Shown here in pieces: positions 16,218 through 24,322 of a DNA stretch of 45,588 nt. The stretch's first letter is position 1. Each line of letters begins with the position of its first letter. Origin of the DNA: Photorhabdus bodei (lineage in GTDB: Bacteria; Pseudomonadota; Gammaproteobacteria; Enterobacterales; Enterobacteriaceae); NCBI RefSeq assembly GCF_003287735.1, contig NZ_NSCM01000040.1, forward strand, positions 1 to 45,588. Reading direction: 5' to 3'. The notes under the pieces are model-generated. The model was given only the letters and a program-made list of their open reading frames with translations, searched no databases and was not told where the DNA came from. Both the position numbers and the translations under genes were made by a program.

Positions 16218-17282
16218 TCATTCCTCAGTTAAATTAATGGCATTTTTTTCTGCTGAGTAGTAGATGAGATCCAGCCGTTCTTTAGCGTTAAATTTCTTTA
16301 TTACCGGAATAATTTCTTTGTGATAATTATCTAACAGATTCCGGCGTGTCCTTTCGTCTTTATGCAAATAAGCACAGGCTTGGCAGGGATGAACGATTTT
16401 TTCCAGATTAATATTGCTATCCTGCGGGCGATATTTTTTTAGGATGTTGTATGGTCCCTCAGTTCTTAACCAGACTTTCATAAAGTCTTCTTCCTGACCT
16501 TTAAAAAGCTGAGATACATCGCCTCCTTGTAAACGGCCAAGTTTCATTTCGGGGATATGCTCTAATGTCAGCCCACAGCAAGCGGAAATTTCACCGTGTG
16601 GTGTCAGTACAATATTTTCAAAGACCTGATCGCACCCTTTTGCCAGTTGCTGATCCCGGTTTGGAATATCTTTTCGTTCTTCGCTGGTGTCATAAAACGG
16701 CATCCAGGTATTTCGCTGTAAATTAATCTTGTTTTGCCCTTTCAGTCGCTTAATAACGGGATTCTGGGTGATCTGCGTTGCAATGGCGGAATCAAAGGTA
16801 TCCTGTTCTACGGTAATCAGTGTTGTAATATTTTGTTCGGCCAATGCTTCTGCCGCTGTCACTACGCTATCAAGGGGAATCCATTCACTGTGATCTTTCC
16901 CTGTACTGATATTCATCTCTGTGATGCCCGCATTTATTAAATCTTGAGCGATTTTTTGCGCCTTTTCTCTATTTTTCCCCCAATAACCGTTAGTCACGCA
17001 ACGAGTTAATAAGCCGTGATCTGAGGCAAAGCGAATGGCTTCAATCAGATCTTTACCTAGCAGGAAACACTCCCCACCACTGAAAACAACTAACTTTAGC
17101 CCTGGAAAATTAGCTTTTGAGTGTGCAATAAATTGTTTAATTTCATCCAGGCTTAAACGCGCTTTTACCGAGGGGTTACATTCAAAACAACATTCTTTGC
17201 AAGCAGCATTGCAAGTATATGTTGTGATCACGGTGGCGGTGTTCGGATATTGTTCCCAATATCCAGGAGGAAAGCATGACAT
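16218..17282 (-). CDS. Radical SAM protein with SPASM/Twitch-like C-terminus
   Basis: A 354-residue enzyme. The [4Fe-4S]-SAM motif is C24-NAA-C28-KE-C31 (CX3CX2C), with further Cys at 32 and 35, then the GGE motif in VFSGGECFLL (about 69-71). Extra Cys at 217, 235-236, 300 and 303 suggest an auxiliary cluster. SPASM/Twitch domains that modify peptides look like this. The start at 17282 has an AGGGG Shine-Dalgarno. It lies upstream of the Tat-signal protein on the same strand, and a decayed paralogue abuts that gene directly. The likely role is post-translational modification of that protein. A tailoring role on the NRPS product, or an anSME-type maturase for some other target, is possible. 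The reaction (epimerisation, crosslink or other) cannot be told. Confidence 0.85.
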   Translation of the reverse strand: MSCFPPGYWEQYPNTATVITTYTCNAACKECCFECNPSVKARLSLDEIKQFIAHSKANFPGLKLVVFSGGECFLLGKDLIEAIRFASDHGLLTRCVTNGYWGKNREKAQKIAQDLINAGITEMNISTGKDHSEWIPLDSVVTAAEALAEQNITTLITVEQDTFDSAIATQITQNPVIKRLKGQNKINLQRNTWMPFYDTSEERKDIPNRDQQLAKGCDQVFENIVLTPHGEISACCGLTLEHIPEMKLGRLQGGDVSQLFKGQEEDFMKVWLRTEGPYNILKKYRPQDSNINLEKIVHPCQACAYLHKDERTRRNLLDNYHKEIIPVIKKFNAKERLDLIYYSAEKNAINLTEE

Positions 17283-17471
17283 AATTTACCCCTGTTGGAT
17301 TAAAGGTTATACGTTACTAACTATTAGCAATATGATTTTATTTTGCAATATATTAGGTAATTAAATTTGTATTTTGAGTGCTTGCACGAAGTATGATTTG
17401 TTACGGAATGAATTTATTTAGAAGCAGCTCACAAAATAGGGTTCGAAATATTTCTGGTTGAGGATAAAGTA
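17283..17471 (-). promoter_or_regulatory. Promoter region of the radical SAM gene (original of the duplication)
   Basis: This segment aligns with 15786-15975. The minus-strand TTGCAA, 16 bp and TAATAG are conserved in both copies and lie ~50 bp before the ATG. The opposite side of the same intergenic region must hold the promoter for the DHB genes (first ATG 17536). I searched it by eye for a GATAATGATAATCATTATC-like Fur box and found none. Confidence 0.5.
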
Positions 17472-17535
17472 AATAGGTATAAACAGTAATCGACGATTTT
17501 TCAAGGTATTGAATATTATTGTAAGGAATAAAATC

Positions 17536-19170
17536 ATGTCTATTGAATTTACACCCTGGCCGGTTGAATTAGCAGAGCGTTATCGTGAAAAGGGGTATTG
17601 GCTTGGTAAACCCTTGACTGACATACTTTATAAACAATGTCAGAGCCAACCTGAAGCAATAGCTATTATCTGTGGTGACCGTAAATTTAGTTATCATCAA
17701 CTTGATCAACAATCATCTGCATTAGCCAAAAATTTAATGTTAGTGGGAATAAAGAGGGGTGATACTGCTATCGTACAATTGCCAAATATAGCTGAGTTTT
17801 ATATTACATTTTTTGCGTTACTGAAAATGGGGGTAGTACCTATTAATGCATTGTTTAGCCATAATAAATTAGAGTTACTTGCTTATGCGCAACAAATTGA
17901 TCCAAGTCTAATTGTATTTTCGTCAGATCATTCACTGTTACAGAATAATGATTTCCTGGAGCAATTAAAAACACATTGTCCACGGTTAAGGAGTATCGTC
18001 GTTGATGGTCGCAAAATACAATATACTAATGAATTATATACCAATGAATTAAAGCCGTGGTTAGAGCCAATAAATTTACCTTTGAATTTTGAGGCGACAC
18101 GTTCAGATGAAGTCGCTTTTTTTCAACTTTCAGGCGGGAGTACAGGGACACCTAAATTAATTCCAAGGACGCATGACGATTACTATTATAGTGTGAGACG
18201 CAGTGTTGAAATTTGTGAGTTGACACAACAGACCCGTTATCTTTGTGCTTTGCCGGCGCAACATAATTATCCATTGAGTTCTCCGGGGGCGCTTGGCGTA
18301 TTTTATGCTGGTGGTTGTGTCATATTAGCAACAGATCCTGGACCTACGACCTGCTTTCCACTCATACGTGAACATAAAGTAACAATGACCTCACTGGTGC
18401 CATCGGCTGTTGCGTTATGGATTCAGACGATGAGGAAATACGAATATTCACTAGAAAGTCTTCGGTTATTACAAGTCGGTGGAGCAAAGTTAAGTGAAAG
18501 TGTGGCGCGAGTGATACCGAAATTTTTTTCATGTAAGTTGCAACAGATTTTTGGTATGGCCGAAGGGTTGGTATGTTATACCCGGCTTAATGACGATGAT
18601 GAACGTATATTTACCACTCAGGGGCACCCAATGAGTGAAGATGATGAGATACGTATCGTTGATGATCAAGGCAATATCCAAGCGCCAGGTTCAGCGGGGA
18701 TGTTAATCATTCGTGGGCCATATACATTCCGGGGATATTATAAAAGCCCAGCGCACAATGCGAAGGTGTTCGATAAAGAAGGTTTTTATTATTCCGGTGA
18801 TTTAGCCTATATGACTAAAGAGGGTTATGTGTGTATTGTCGGACGTGAGAAAGATCAAATAAATCGCGGTGGTGAAAAAATTGCTTCGGAAGAAATTGAA
18901 TCTTTGTTACTCAAACATGAAGGTGTTATCCATAGCGCTTTGGTTTCGATGCCTGATCCTCTGATGGGAGAAAAAAGTTGTGCTTTTATTGTAGTGGCTG
19001 ATCCGAATATAAACACGTTGCAGCTGAGGAAATATTTAAGGGGTATGGGGATTGCTGAATATAAATTGCCTGATCGTTTCGAGATTATTGATGTTATGCC
19101 GGTTACACCAGTCGGAAAGATTGATAAATTCTTATTAAGAAAAATCATTCGAGACAAATTAGAAAGTTAA
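17536..19170 (+). CDS. entE: 2,3-dihydroxybenzoate-AMP ligase (EntE/DhbE type)
   Basis: A 544-residue stand-alone aryl-adenylating enzyme. It activates 2,3-dihydroxybenzoate with ATP and loads it on an aryl carrier. SGGSTGTPKLIPRTHDDYYY is the EntE/DhbE P-loop and DYYYSVRRSVEIC is diagnostic. PAQHNYPLSSPG carries the His-Asn pair that lines the DHB pocket. IFGMAEGLVCYT is A5, YSGDLA is A7 and VGKIDKFLLRK holds the catalytic Lys. The start MSIEFTPWP at 17536 follows a TAAGGA. It is first of three plus-strand genes. Its normal partner carrier would be the EntB C-terminus; here that domain is absent, so the partner is probably the 76-residue carrier at 6160. Confidence 0.93.
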   Translation: MSIEFTPWPVELAERYREKGYWLGKPLTDILYKQCQSQPEAIAIICGDRKFSYHQLDQQSSALAKNLMLVGIKRGDTAIVQLPNIAEFYITFFALLKMGVVPINALFSHNKLELLAYAQQIDPSLIVFSSDHSLLQNNDFLEQLKTHCPRLRSIVVDGRKIQYTNELYTNELKPWLEPINLPLNFEATRSDEVAFFQLSGGSTGTPKLIPRTHDDYYYSVRRSVEICELTQQTRYLCALPAQHNYPLSSPGALGVFYAGGCVILATDPGPTTCFPLIREHKVTMTSLVPSAVALWIQTMRKYEYSLESLRLLQVGGAKLSESVARVIPKFFSCKLQQIFGMAEGLVCYTRLNDDDERIFTTQGHPMSEDDEIRIVDDQGNIQAPGSAGMLIIRGPYTFRGYYKSPAHNAKVFDKEGFYYSGDLAYMTKEGYVCIVGREKDQINRGGEKIASEEIESLLLKHEGVIHSALVSMPDPLMGEKSCAFIVVADPNINTLQLRKYLRGMGIAEYKLPDRFEIIDVMPVTPVGKIDKFLLRKIIRDKLES

Positions 19171-19192
19171 TTAATGACATGAAGGTATTAAA

Positions 19193-19846
19193 ATGACCAT
19201 TCCATCATTGAAAAATTATATATTACCTCAGCCAAAAGATTTTCCAAGCAATAAAGCATCTTGGTTATTCGAACCCCATAGGGCAATTTTACTTATTCAT
19301 GATATGCAGGACTATTTCTTACAGTTTTTCGGTGATAATAGCCCTCTAATCAATAAATTAATTGAAAATATCCATTTGTTGAGAGTCTTTTGTAAAGAAA
19401 AAGAGATCCCCATTATATATACAGCACAACCTAAAATGCAAAGTGATGAAGAACGCGCATTACTTAATGATATATGGGGGGCCGGCTTGAATAGATCACC
19501 CCATTTACAAAATATTAACCCTGCTTTGGCCCCTAATAACGATGATATTGTGATAGTTAAGTGGCGTTATAGTGCATTTCAACGCTCTTCGTTAGAAAAA
19601 AATATAAAAGACTTAGGTCGGGATCAATTAATTATTTGCGGGGTGTATGGACATATTGGTTGTATGATTACTGCGGTTGACGCATTCATGAGAGATATAA
19701 AGCCTTTTTTAGTGGGTGATGCGATAGCGGATTTTACGCTGGAAGATCACCTCATGGCTTTAAAATATGTTGCTGAAAAATCAGGAATGGTTGTGAGTAC
19801 TAAAGAGATAATTTCATCAGTAAATTTCGATAAACTGAATTTATAA
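19193..19846 (+). CDS. Isochorismatase lacking the aryl carrier domain
   Basis: A 217-residue hydrolase converting isochorismate to 2,3-dihydro-2,3-dihydroxybenzoate and pyruvate. It matches the N-terminal domain of EntB/DhbB/VibB: AILLIHDMQDYFLQFF with the active-site Asp, KWRYSAFQRSSLE with the Lys, and GVYGHIGCM around the Cys region. The conserved AHIGC Ala is Gly. The C-terminal ~70-residue carrier domain of EntB is missing, as in PhzD. PhzD belongs with phenazine genes, while this one lies between EntE and EntA homologues, so DHB synthesis is the better call. It starts 22 bp after the ligase gene behind an AAGG. Confidence 0.92.
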   Translation: MTIPSLKNYILPQPKDFPSNKASWLFEPHRAILLIHDMQDYFLQFFGDNSPLINKLIENIHLLRVFCKEKEIPIIYTAQPKMQSDEERALLNDIWGAGLNRSPHLQNINPALAPNNDDIVIVKWRYSAFQRSSLEKNIKDLGRDQLIICGVYGHIGCMITAVDAFMRDIKPFLVGDAIADFTLEDHLMALKYVAEKSGMVVSTKEIISSVNFDKLNL

Positions 19847-19890
19847 AAAATGCATAATAAATCGCTATTAAAGAAGAAATAAGAAATAAG

Positions 19891-20661
19891 ATGAAAAATA
19901 AACAAAATTTACAAATGGATTTTAGCCATAAAACCGTCTGGGTAACTGGGGCGGCACGTGGCATTGGTGAACAAATTGCCCGTGATTTTACCGCTCTGGG
20001 CGCTAACGTAATAGGTTTCGATCGCGTATTTGAGCAAGATAATTTGCCTTATAAATGTATACAACTCGATATTAGTGATCCAGAAAAGGTTGAAACGATC
20101 TGTTCCCAACAACTGTCTGTCTCAGCCGAATTAGATATTCTGGTTAATGCTGCCGGTATATTGCAATTGGGAAATATTGATGAGCTAAATATTAGTGACT
20201 GGCATCGTTGTATTAATGTGAATGCTTCTGGGGCTTTTTATCTATTTCGTAGCGTGATTCCCCATTTTAAACGTCAGCGCGGTGGCACTATTATCAGCGT
20301 CAGCTCTAATGCGGCACGTGTTCCACGTATGCAAATGGCGGCTTATTGTGCATCAAAATCAGCACTGACAAGTTTAACGCATTGTGTTGGGTTAGAACTC
20401 GCGCCGTTTGGTGTACGTTGTAATGTTGTATCACCGGGTTCGACGGATACAACTATGCAGCGTTCCATGTGGAAAACTGATGATGATGAAAAAAATACGA
20501 TTAACGGGTATCCTGAGCGATATAAATTAGGTATTCCTCTCGGTAAAATTGCAAGTGTTAATGAAATTTCACATACCGTACTGTTCTTGTCTTCTGATTT
20601 GGCAAGCCATATAACGCTACAAGATATTGTGGTTGATGGTGGTGCGACGTTAGCTTGTTAA
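19891..20661 (+). CDS. entA: 2,3-dihydro-2,3-dihydroxybenzoate dehydrogenase (EntA type)
   Basis: A 256-residue short-chain dehydrogenase that oxidises dihydro-DHB to 2,3-dihydroxybenzoate with NAD+. VWVTGAARGIGEQIA is the Rossmann motif, LVNAAGILQLG the NAG-type motif, SVSSNAARVPR contains the catalytic Ser, and YCASKSAL is YxxxK. NVVSPGSTDT and DIVVDGGATLAC match EntA endings. It is the last gene of the three-gene DHB set. An isochorismate synthase (EntC) is not in the window, so isochorismate must come from elsewhere. An alternative start at 19915 (MDFSHKTVW) matches the usual EntA N-terminus. Confidence 0.92.
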   Translation: MKNKQNLQMDFSHKTVWVTGAARGIGEQIARDFTALGANVIGFDRVFEQDNLPYKCIQLDISDPEKVETICSQQLSVSAELDILVNAAGILQLGNIDELNISDWHRCINVNASGAFYLFRSVIPHFKRQRGGTIISVSSNAARVPRMQMAAYCASKSALTSLTHCVGLELAPFGVRCNVVSPGSTDTTMQRSMWKTDDDEKNTINGYPERYKLGIPLGKIASVNEISHTVLFLSSDLASHITLQDIVVDGGATLAC

Positions 20662-20734
20662 TTGTTTGAATTAATACGAAAATACCTGTCATTTCTGTAA
20701 CGTAAGGAAAAATTGCCCTAGCCGAATAGGATTA

Positions 20735-20860
20735 ATACCCAATGGATTTCAAGATGGATCGCGGCGGCAAGGGAGCGAATCCCCGGGAGCATCGATAACG
20801 ATGTGACCTGGGTGAGCGAGTGCAGCCAACAAAGAAGCAACTTGAAGGATAACGGGTATA
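20735..20860 (-). repeat. ERIC-like palindromic repeat, copy 4
   Basis: A full copy in minus orientation, in direct tandem with copy 5. It reads ATACCCAATGGATTTCAAG at the left and GGGTATA at the right. Together the pair fills almost all of the gap between the DHB genes and yeaL. Confidence 0.9.
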
Positions 20861-20985
20861 TACCCTATAGATTTCAAGATGGATCGCGGCGGCAAGGGAG
20901 TGAATCCCCGGGAGCATAGCAAACTATGTGACCGGGGTGAGCGAGTGCAGCCAACAAAGAAGCAACTTGAAAGATAACGGGTATA
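20859..20985 (-). repeat. ERIC-like palindromic repeat, copy 5
   Basis: The second member of a head-to-tail pair, sharing its TATA boundary with copy 4. It ends 15 bp before the yeaL start, so its right end supplies the AGGG that serves as the nearest ribosome-binding-like sequence. Confidence 0.9.
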
Positions 20986-20999
20986 GGGTATTGAAATCT

Positions 21000-21452
21000 A
21001 TGAGTCATCTCGATCCTACTTTACTGGTGCTGCTAGTGTTGGCAGCACTGGGTATCATCAGCCACAACATAACTGTCACTCTTGCAATGCTGCTCTTGCT
21101 GGTTATCCGTATAACGCCACTGAATCATTTTTTCCCGTGGGTGGAAAAATATGGGTTGACTATCGGTGTACTTATTTTGACCGTGGGAGTAATGGCGCCT
21201 ATCGCCAGTGGAAAAATTACAGTACAAGCTGTCCTCAACTCGTTTATGAGTTGGAAATCGTTACTCGCGATAGTGATAGGTGTATTAGTGTCATGGTTGG
21301 GTAGCCGGGGTATTTCGCTTATGTCTAATCAGCCATCGACAGTCGCTGGTTTGCTGGTGGGGACGGTATTGGGTGTTGCCCTGTTTAAAGGTGTTCCTGT
21401 GGGGCCGCTGATTGCAGCGGGGATTTTGTCATTATTGATTGGTAAATCATAG
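21000..21452 (+). CDS. yeaL: YeaL-type DUF441 inner-membrane protein
   Basis: A 150-residue hydrophobic protein with four predicted membrane helices, matching the UPF0756/YeaL family in length and sequence (MSHLDPTLLVLL... LLVGTVLGVALFKGVPVGPLIAAGI). Function is unknown. The start is the ATG at 21000: a longer in-frame ORF from 20928 merely reads through the ERIC repeat. It ends 5 bp before tmcA, so the two are probably co-transcribed. Confidence 0.9.
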   Translation: MSHLDPTLLVLLVLAALGIISHNITVTLAMLLLLVIRITPLNHFFPWVEKYGLTIGVLILTVGVMAPIASGKITVQAVLNSFMSWKSLLAIVIGVLVSWLGSRGISLMSNQPSTVAGLLVGTVLGVALFKGVPVGPLIAAGILSLLIGKS

Positions 21453-21457
21453 CCGTT

Positions 21458-23506
21458 ATGTTGCCGGAACTGAGTGTGATACAGACGGAAATGCAGCAGC
21501 AAGGGTTACGTCGTTTGTTGGTGTTGAGTGGCGATGATCATTGGTGCTATTTACAGGCTAATGAATTACAGCAAAGATTTATTGGGGATTGGTTATGGAT
21601 CTCTTATCGTAAACAGCACGCTGTGCTGCCAGAAAAGGCGGCCAGTTTATTAGGTCAGGAATATCTGCATGGAATATTTGACGCTACCGCAGGTTTTAAT
21701 GCGGAAGCACTGGCGATATTGGCAGGCACATTGAAAGCGGGAAGTTGGTTGGTGATGATGGTTCCATCTTGGTACCAATGGCGTTATCAACCAGATAAGG
21801 ATAGTGCGCGTTGGAACGAACAGTTAGATGCTATTCCAACACCGCATTTTGTTCAGCATATTCAGCAGCAAATTGTTAGCGATCCCCAAGTTTTACTATG
21901 GCGGCAAAATGATCCCTTATGCATCCCTGCATTTCCACAATACAGCGCGTGGCAACTGCCTAATGGCAGCCCAACAGCCAGCCAGCATGCCATTTTGGCG
22001 CGACTTTTGCGGGCAAGTCAGGGGGTATGGGTCATTACTGCGCCAAGAGGGCGAGGTAAATCGACACTTGCAGGTATGCTAATGCAGCAATGGCAAGGAA
22101 ATTGTTGGTTAACTGCACCGGCGAAGGCAACAACAGCAGTCATTAGGTGCTATGCGGGGGAAAAGGGAAAATTCTGGGCCGTAGATAATTTGCTCAAATA
22201 TTGTAGACAAAATAGCGTGTCAGATATTGATTGGTTGCTTATCGATGAAGCCGCTGCTATTCCAATGCCTCAATTATCTGAATTAATCAGCTATTTTCCC
22301 CGCATATTGTTGACCACAACGGTACAGGGATATGAAGGCACAGGGCGCGGATTTTTACTTAAATTTTGCGTTGGGTTTCCTGATCGTCATGTCCTGAACC
22401 TGACGGCTCCTGTGCGTTGGGCGGAAAATGATCCGCTGGAAAATTGGTTGGAAAGCGCTTTACTGTTTGAGGATGCAATTCCTGTCAACAATTCTGATCA
22501 GGCGATCAGTTATCAGGTCTATCATCAGCAGCAATGGATTAAACAGCCTGAATTACTGAGGCAGTTTTACGGCATATTAACCAGTGCTCACTACAAAACT
22601 TCACCTCTGGATTTACGGCGTTTACTTGATGCCAAAGGCATGCAATTTGTTGCGGCTCTTGGAAATAATGCCTTAATGGGGGCTTTGTGGATGGTTGAAG
22701 AGGGGGGATTGGCGCTTGAGTTAGCCCATGAAATATGGGCAGGCAGGCGTCGTCCAAGAGGAAATTTGGTTGCTCAATCGTTAGCTGCCCATAGCGGTTT
22801 ACCGCAGGCGGCGGTTTTGAAATCTCAACGGATCAGCAGAGTTGCTGTACAGGCTAATCATCGCAGGCAAGGTATTGCTCAGGGAATGATCGCGTATCAA
22901 CGGGAAAGGGCAGAAAAACAGGGAGTGGATTTTATTTCCGTTAGCTTTGGTTATACCGCGGAGCTTTGGGCATTATGGCAGAAATGTGGCTTCCAATTAG
23001 TGCGAATGGGAACTCATTTAGAAGCCAGCAGCGGTTGTTATACGGCAATGGCTATTTTTCCCCTGAGTGAACAAGGGATTGTGCTGGGGATTCAAGCTGA
23101 GCGACAGCTTGCCCGTGATGCACATTGGCTGGAATCGCAGATTGGATTTAGCTTGCCTGTTGATTACCAAACTGACCATCATCTCAATCAGCATGATTGG
23201 CGGGAACTGTCAGGTTTTGCATTTGCTCACCGACCATTTTCTGCTTCATTACCGGCCTTGCAACGATTGTTGCTGAACAGTGATTTGCCGTTGATTGCGC
23301 TAAGAAATCATCTCCAGCAAGAAATGAGTGTTGAGCAATGCATCACCGTATTAAAGTTGAGTGGATATAAGGCATTAATGCGACTCTGGCGGCAAGAAAC
23401 CGCACAGGCGTTGTCAAGTTTCGATAAGAAACTTGCCAAAGATTGGCAAGAATGGACTACGGCTTTTTCTGTGGCCAATCATCTTCATCATCCCACTTGC
23501 TATTAA
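21458..23506 (+). CDS. tmcA: tRNA(Met) cytidine acetyltransferase TmcA
   Basis: A 682-residue enzyme that makes N4-acetylcytidine at the wobble base of elongator tRNA-Met, using acetyl-CoA and ATP. An N-terminal DUF1726 region is followed by an RNA-helicase-like module with Walker A APRGRGKST (about residue 200) and Walker B LLIDEAAAIP. A GNAT domain (SRVAVQANHRRQGIAQGM, about 460) and a C-terminal tRNA-binding tail complete it. The length agrees with E. coli TmcA. Its last 50 bp overlap the convergent ypfN gene. Confidence 0.95.
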   Translation: MLPELSVIQTEMQQQGLRRLLVLSGDDHWCYLQANELQQRFIGDWLWISYRKQHAVLPEKAASLLGQEYLHGIFDATAGFNAEALAILAGTLKAGSWLVMMVPSWYQWRYQPDKDSARWNEQLDAIPTPHFVQHIQQQIVSDPQVLLWRQNDPLCIPAFPQYSAWQLPNGSPTASQHAILARLLRASQGVWVITAPRGRGKSTLAGMLMQQWQGNCWLTAPAKATTAVIRCYAGEKGKFWAVDNLLKYCRQNSVSDIDWLLIDEAAAIPMPQLSELISYFPRILLTTTVQGYEGTGRGFLLKFCVGFPDRHVLNLTAPVRWAENDPLENWLESALLFEDAIPVNNSDQAISYQVYHQQQWIKQPELLRQFYGILTSAHYKTSPLDLRRLLDAKGMQFVAALGNNALMGALWMVEEGGLALELAHEIWAGRRRPRGNLVAQSLAAHSGLPQAAVLKSQRISRVAVQANHRRQGIAQGMIAYQRERAEKQGVDFISVSFGYTAELWALWQKCGFQLVRMGTHLEASSGCYTAMAIFPLSEQGIVLGIQAERQLARDAHWLESQIGFSLPVDYQTDHHLNQHDWRELSGFAFAHRPFSASLPALQRLLLNSDLPLIALRNHLQQEMSVEQCITVLKLSGYKALMRLWRQETAQALSSFDKKLAKDWQEWTTAFSVANHLHHPTCY

Positions 23507-23645
23507 GATCCCGATGAGGAGGTAGTTCCGGTTTATTGTCCAGAAATTTTTTAACATCCAGTCGGCGTAACTCTTTAATTGCATTGAGAAGAACGCCAAC
23601 CAATAAAACTAAAATAATCCACCAGTAATCAGCTAACCATTGCAT
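23457..23645 (-). CDS. ypfN: YpfN-type UPF0370 small membrane protein
   Basis: A 62-residue protein with one N-terminal membrane helix (WWIILVLLVGVLLNAI). A charged tail follows, containing LRRLDVKKFLDNKPELPPHR and an acidic/aromatic end (DDEDDW). It matches YpfN of E. coli, which also lies downstream of dapE. The start at 23645 lies 13 bp inside the M15 peptidase gene. Its 3' end overlaps the opposite-strand tmcA 3' end by 50 bp. Function unknown. Confidence 0.9.
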   Translation of the reverse strand: MQWLADYWWIILVLLVGVLLNAIKELRRLDVKKFLDNKPELPPHRDLNSKWDDEDDWPQKKP

Positions 23646-24322
23646 GAGGTTGTCTCCTGCGCAACATGGAGGTAATTTTCAAATACATAAGGTAAGTTAG
23701 TAGATAACCAGTCAATGCCGGCGATGTCATGCTGTTGCCATACATCCAGTAACATCTGCTGAGTCAGCAATTTTTCCAATTGCTTGGCTAATGGTTGGTA
23801 GCTGATATGCCACGGTTCATCAGCGACACTGCCACGGTTACCGACAAAAGGACGGTAAAAACCGAAATGAGCCATATTCTCGGTCAACCAATGAGTTAAT
23901 GGTGCGAAATAACCACCATTTTCATATTCCCAAGGTTCGAGTAATAACGTCTGGTTATCCGGTAGCATCGTTGGGTCATAGATATCCAAATCTGTTCCCC
24001 AATGATGATGGCTGGCACCGGGCAGGGCGGACCAACGAAGAATTGCTTTACAGCGTTCTCCTTCTGATAATTGGGTGATGTCCATGGGTTGGCTGTTTTC
24101 ATCCAACACCGGGCGTTCACCACGGAATTTTCCATTCCAGATAGCTTGCTGACGTTGAAAATCACGGAACGTGCTGGCCGGTTGCAGATGAATTCCGGCC
24201 TTTTCAGCGGCTTGTTGCATGGAAAGAAAAGCATTGGCGGCTTCTGGTTGTAATCGGTGATTGCCAAAGAGAGAAATCAAGTGGCCAGTAGCCAGGCCGG
24301 TTAACATATTTGCTGTGATCAC
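23633..24322 (-). CDS. M15-family D-Ala-D-Ala carboxypeptidase/dipeptidase
   Basis: A 229-residue VanY-type metallopeptidase acting on peptidoglycan peptides. The motifs are STFRDFQRQQAIW, HHHWGTDLDIYD (the HxxxxxxD zinc ligands) and DEPWHISY (third ligand and base). No clear signal peptide is seen; it may be cytoplasmic, for recycling. The start is the GTG at 24322, overlapping the dapE stop as GTGA; an in-frame ATG at 24307 is possible. It sits between dapE and ypfN, an insertion relative to E. coli, where those genes adjoin. Confidence 0.88.
   Translation of the reverse strand: MITANMLTGLATGHLISLFGNHRLQPEAANAFLSMQQAAEKAGIHLQPASTFRDFQRQQAIWNGKFRGERPVLDENSQPMDITQLSEGERCKAILRWSALPGASHHHWGTDLDIYDPTMLPDNQTLLLEPWEYENGGYFAPLTHWLTENMAHFGFYRPFVGNRGSVADEPWHISYQPLAKQLEKLLTQQMLLDVWQQHDIAGIDWLSTNLPYVFENYLHVAQETTSCNG

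Noticed and set aside
17472..17535. AT-rich stretch before the DHB ligase gene as a Fur box
   Set aside because: No arrangement of GATAAT/ATTATC half sites with proper spacing was found.
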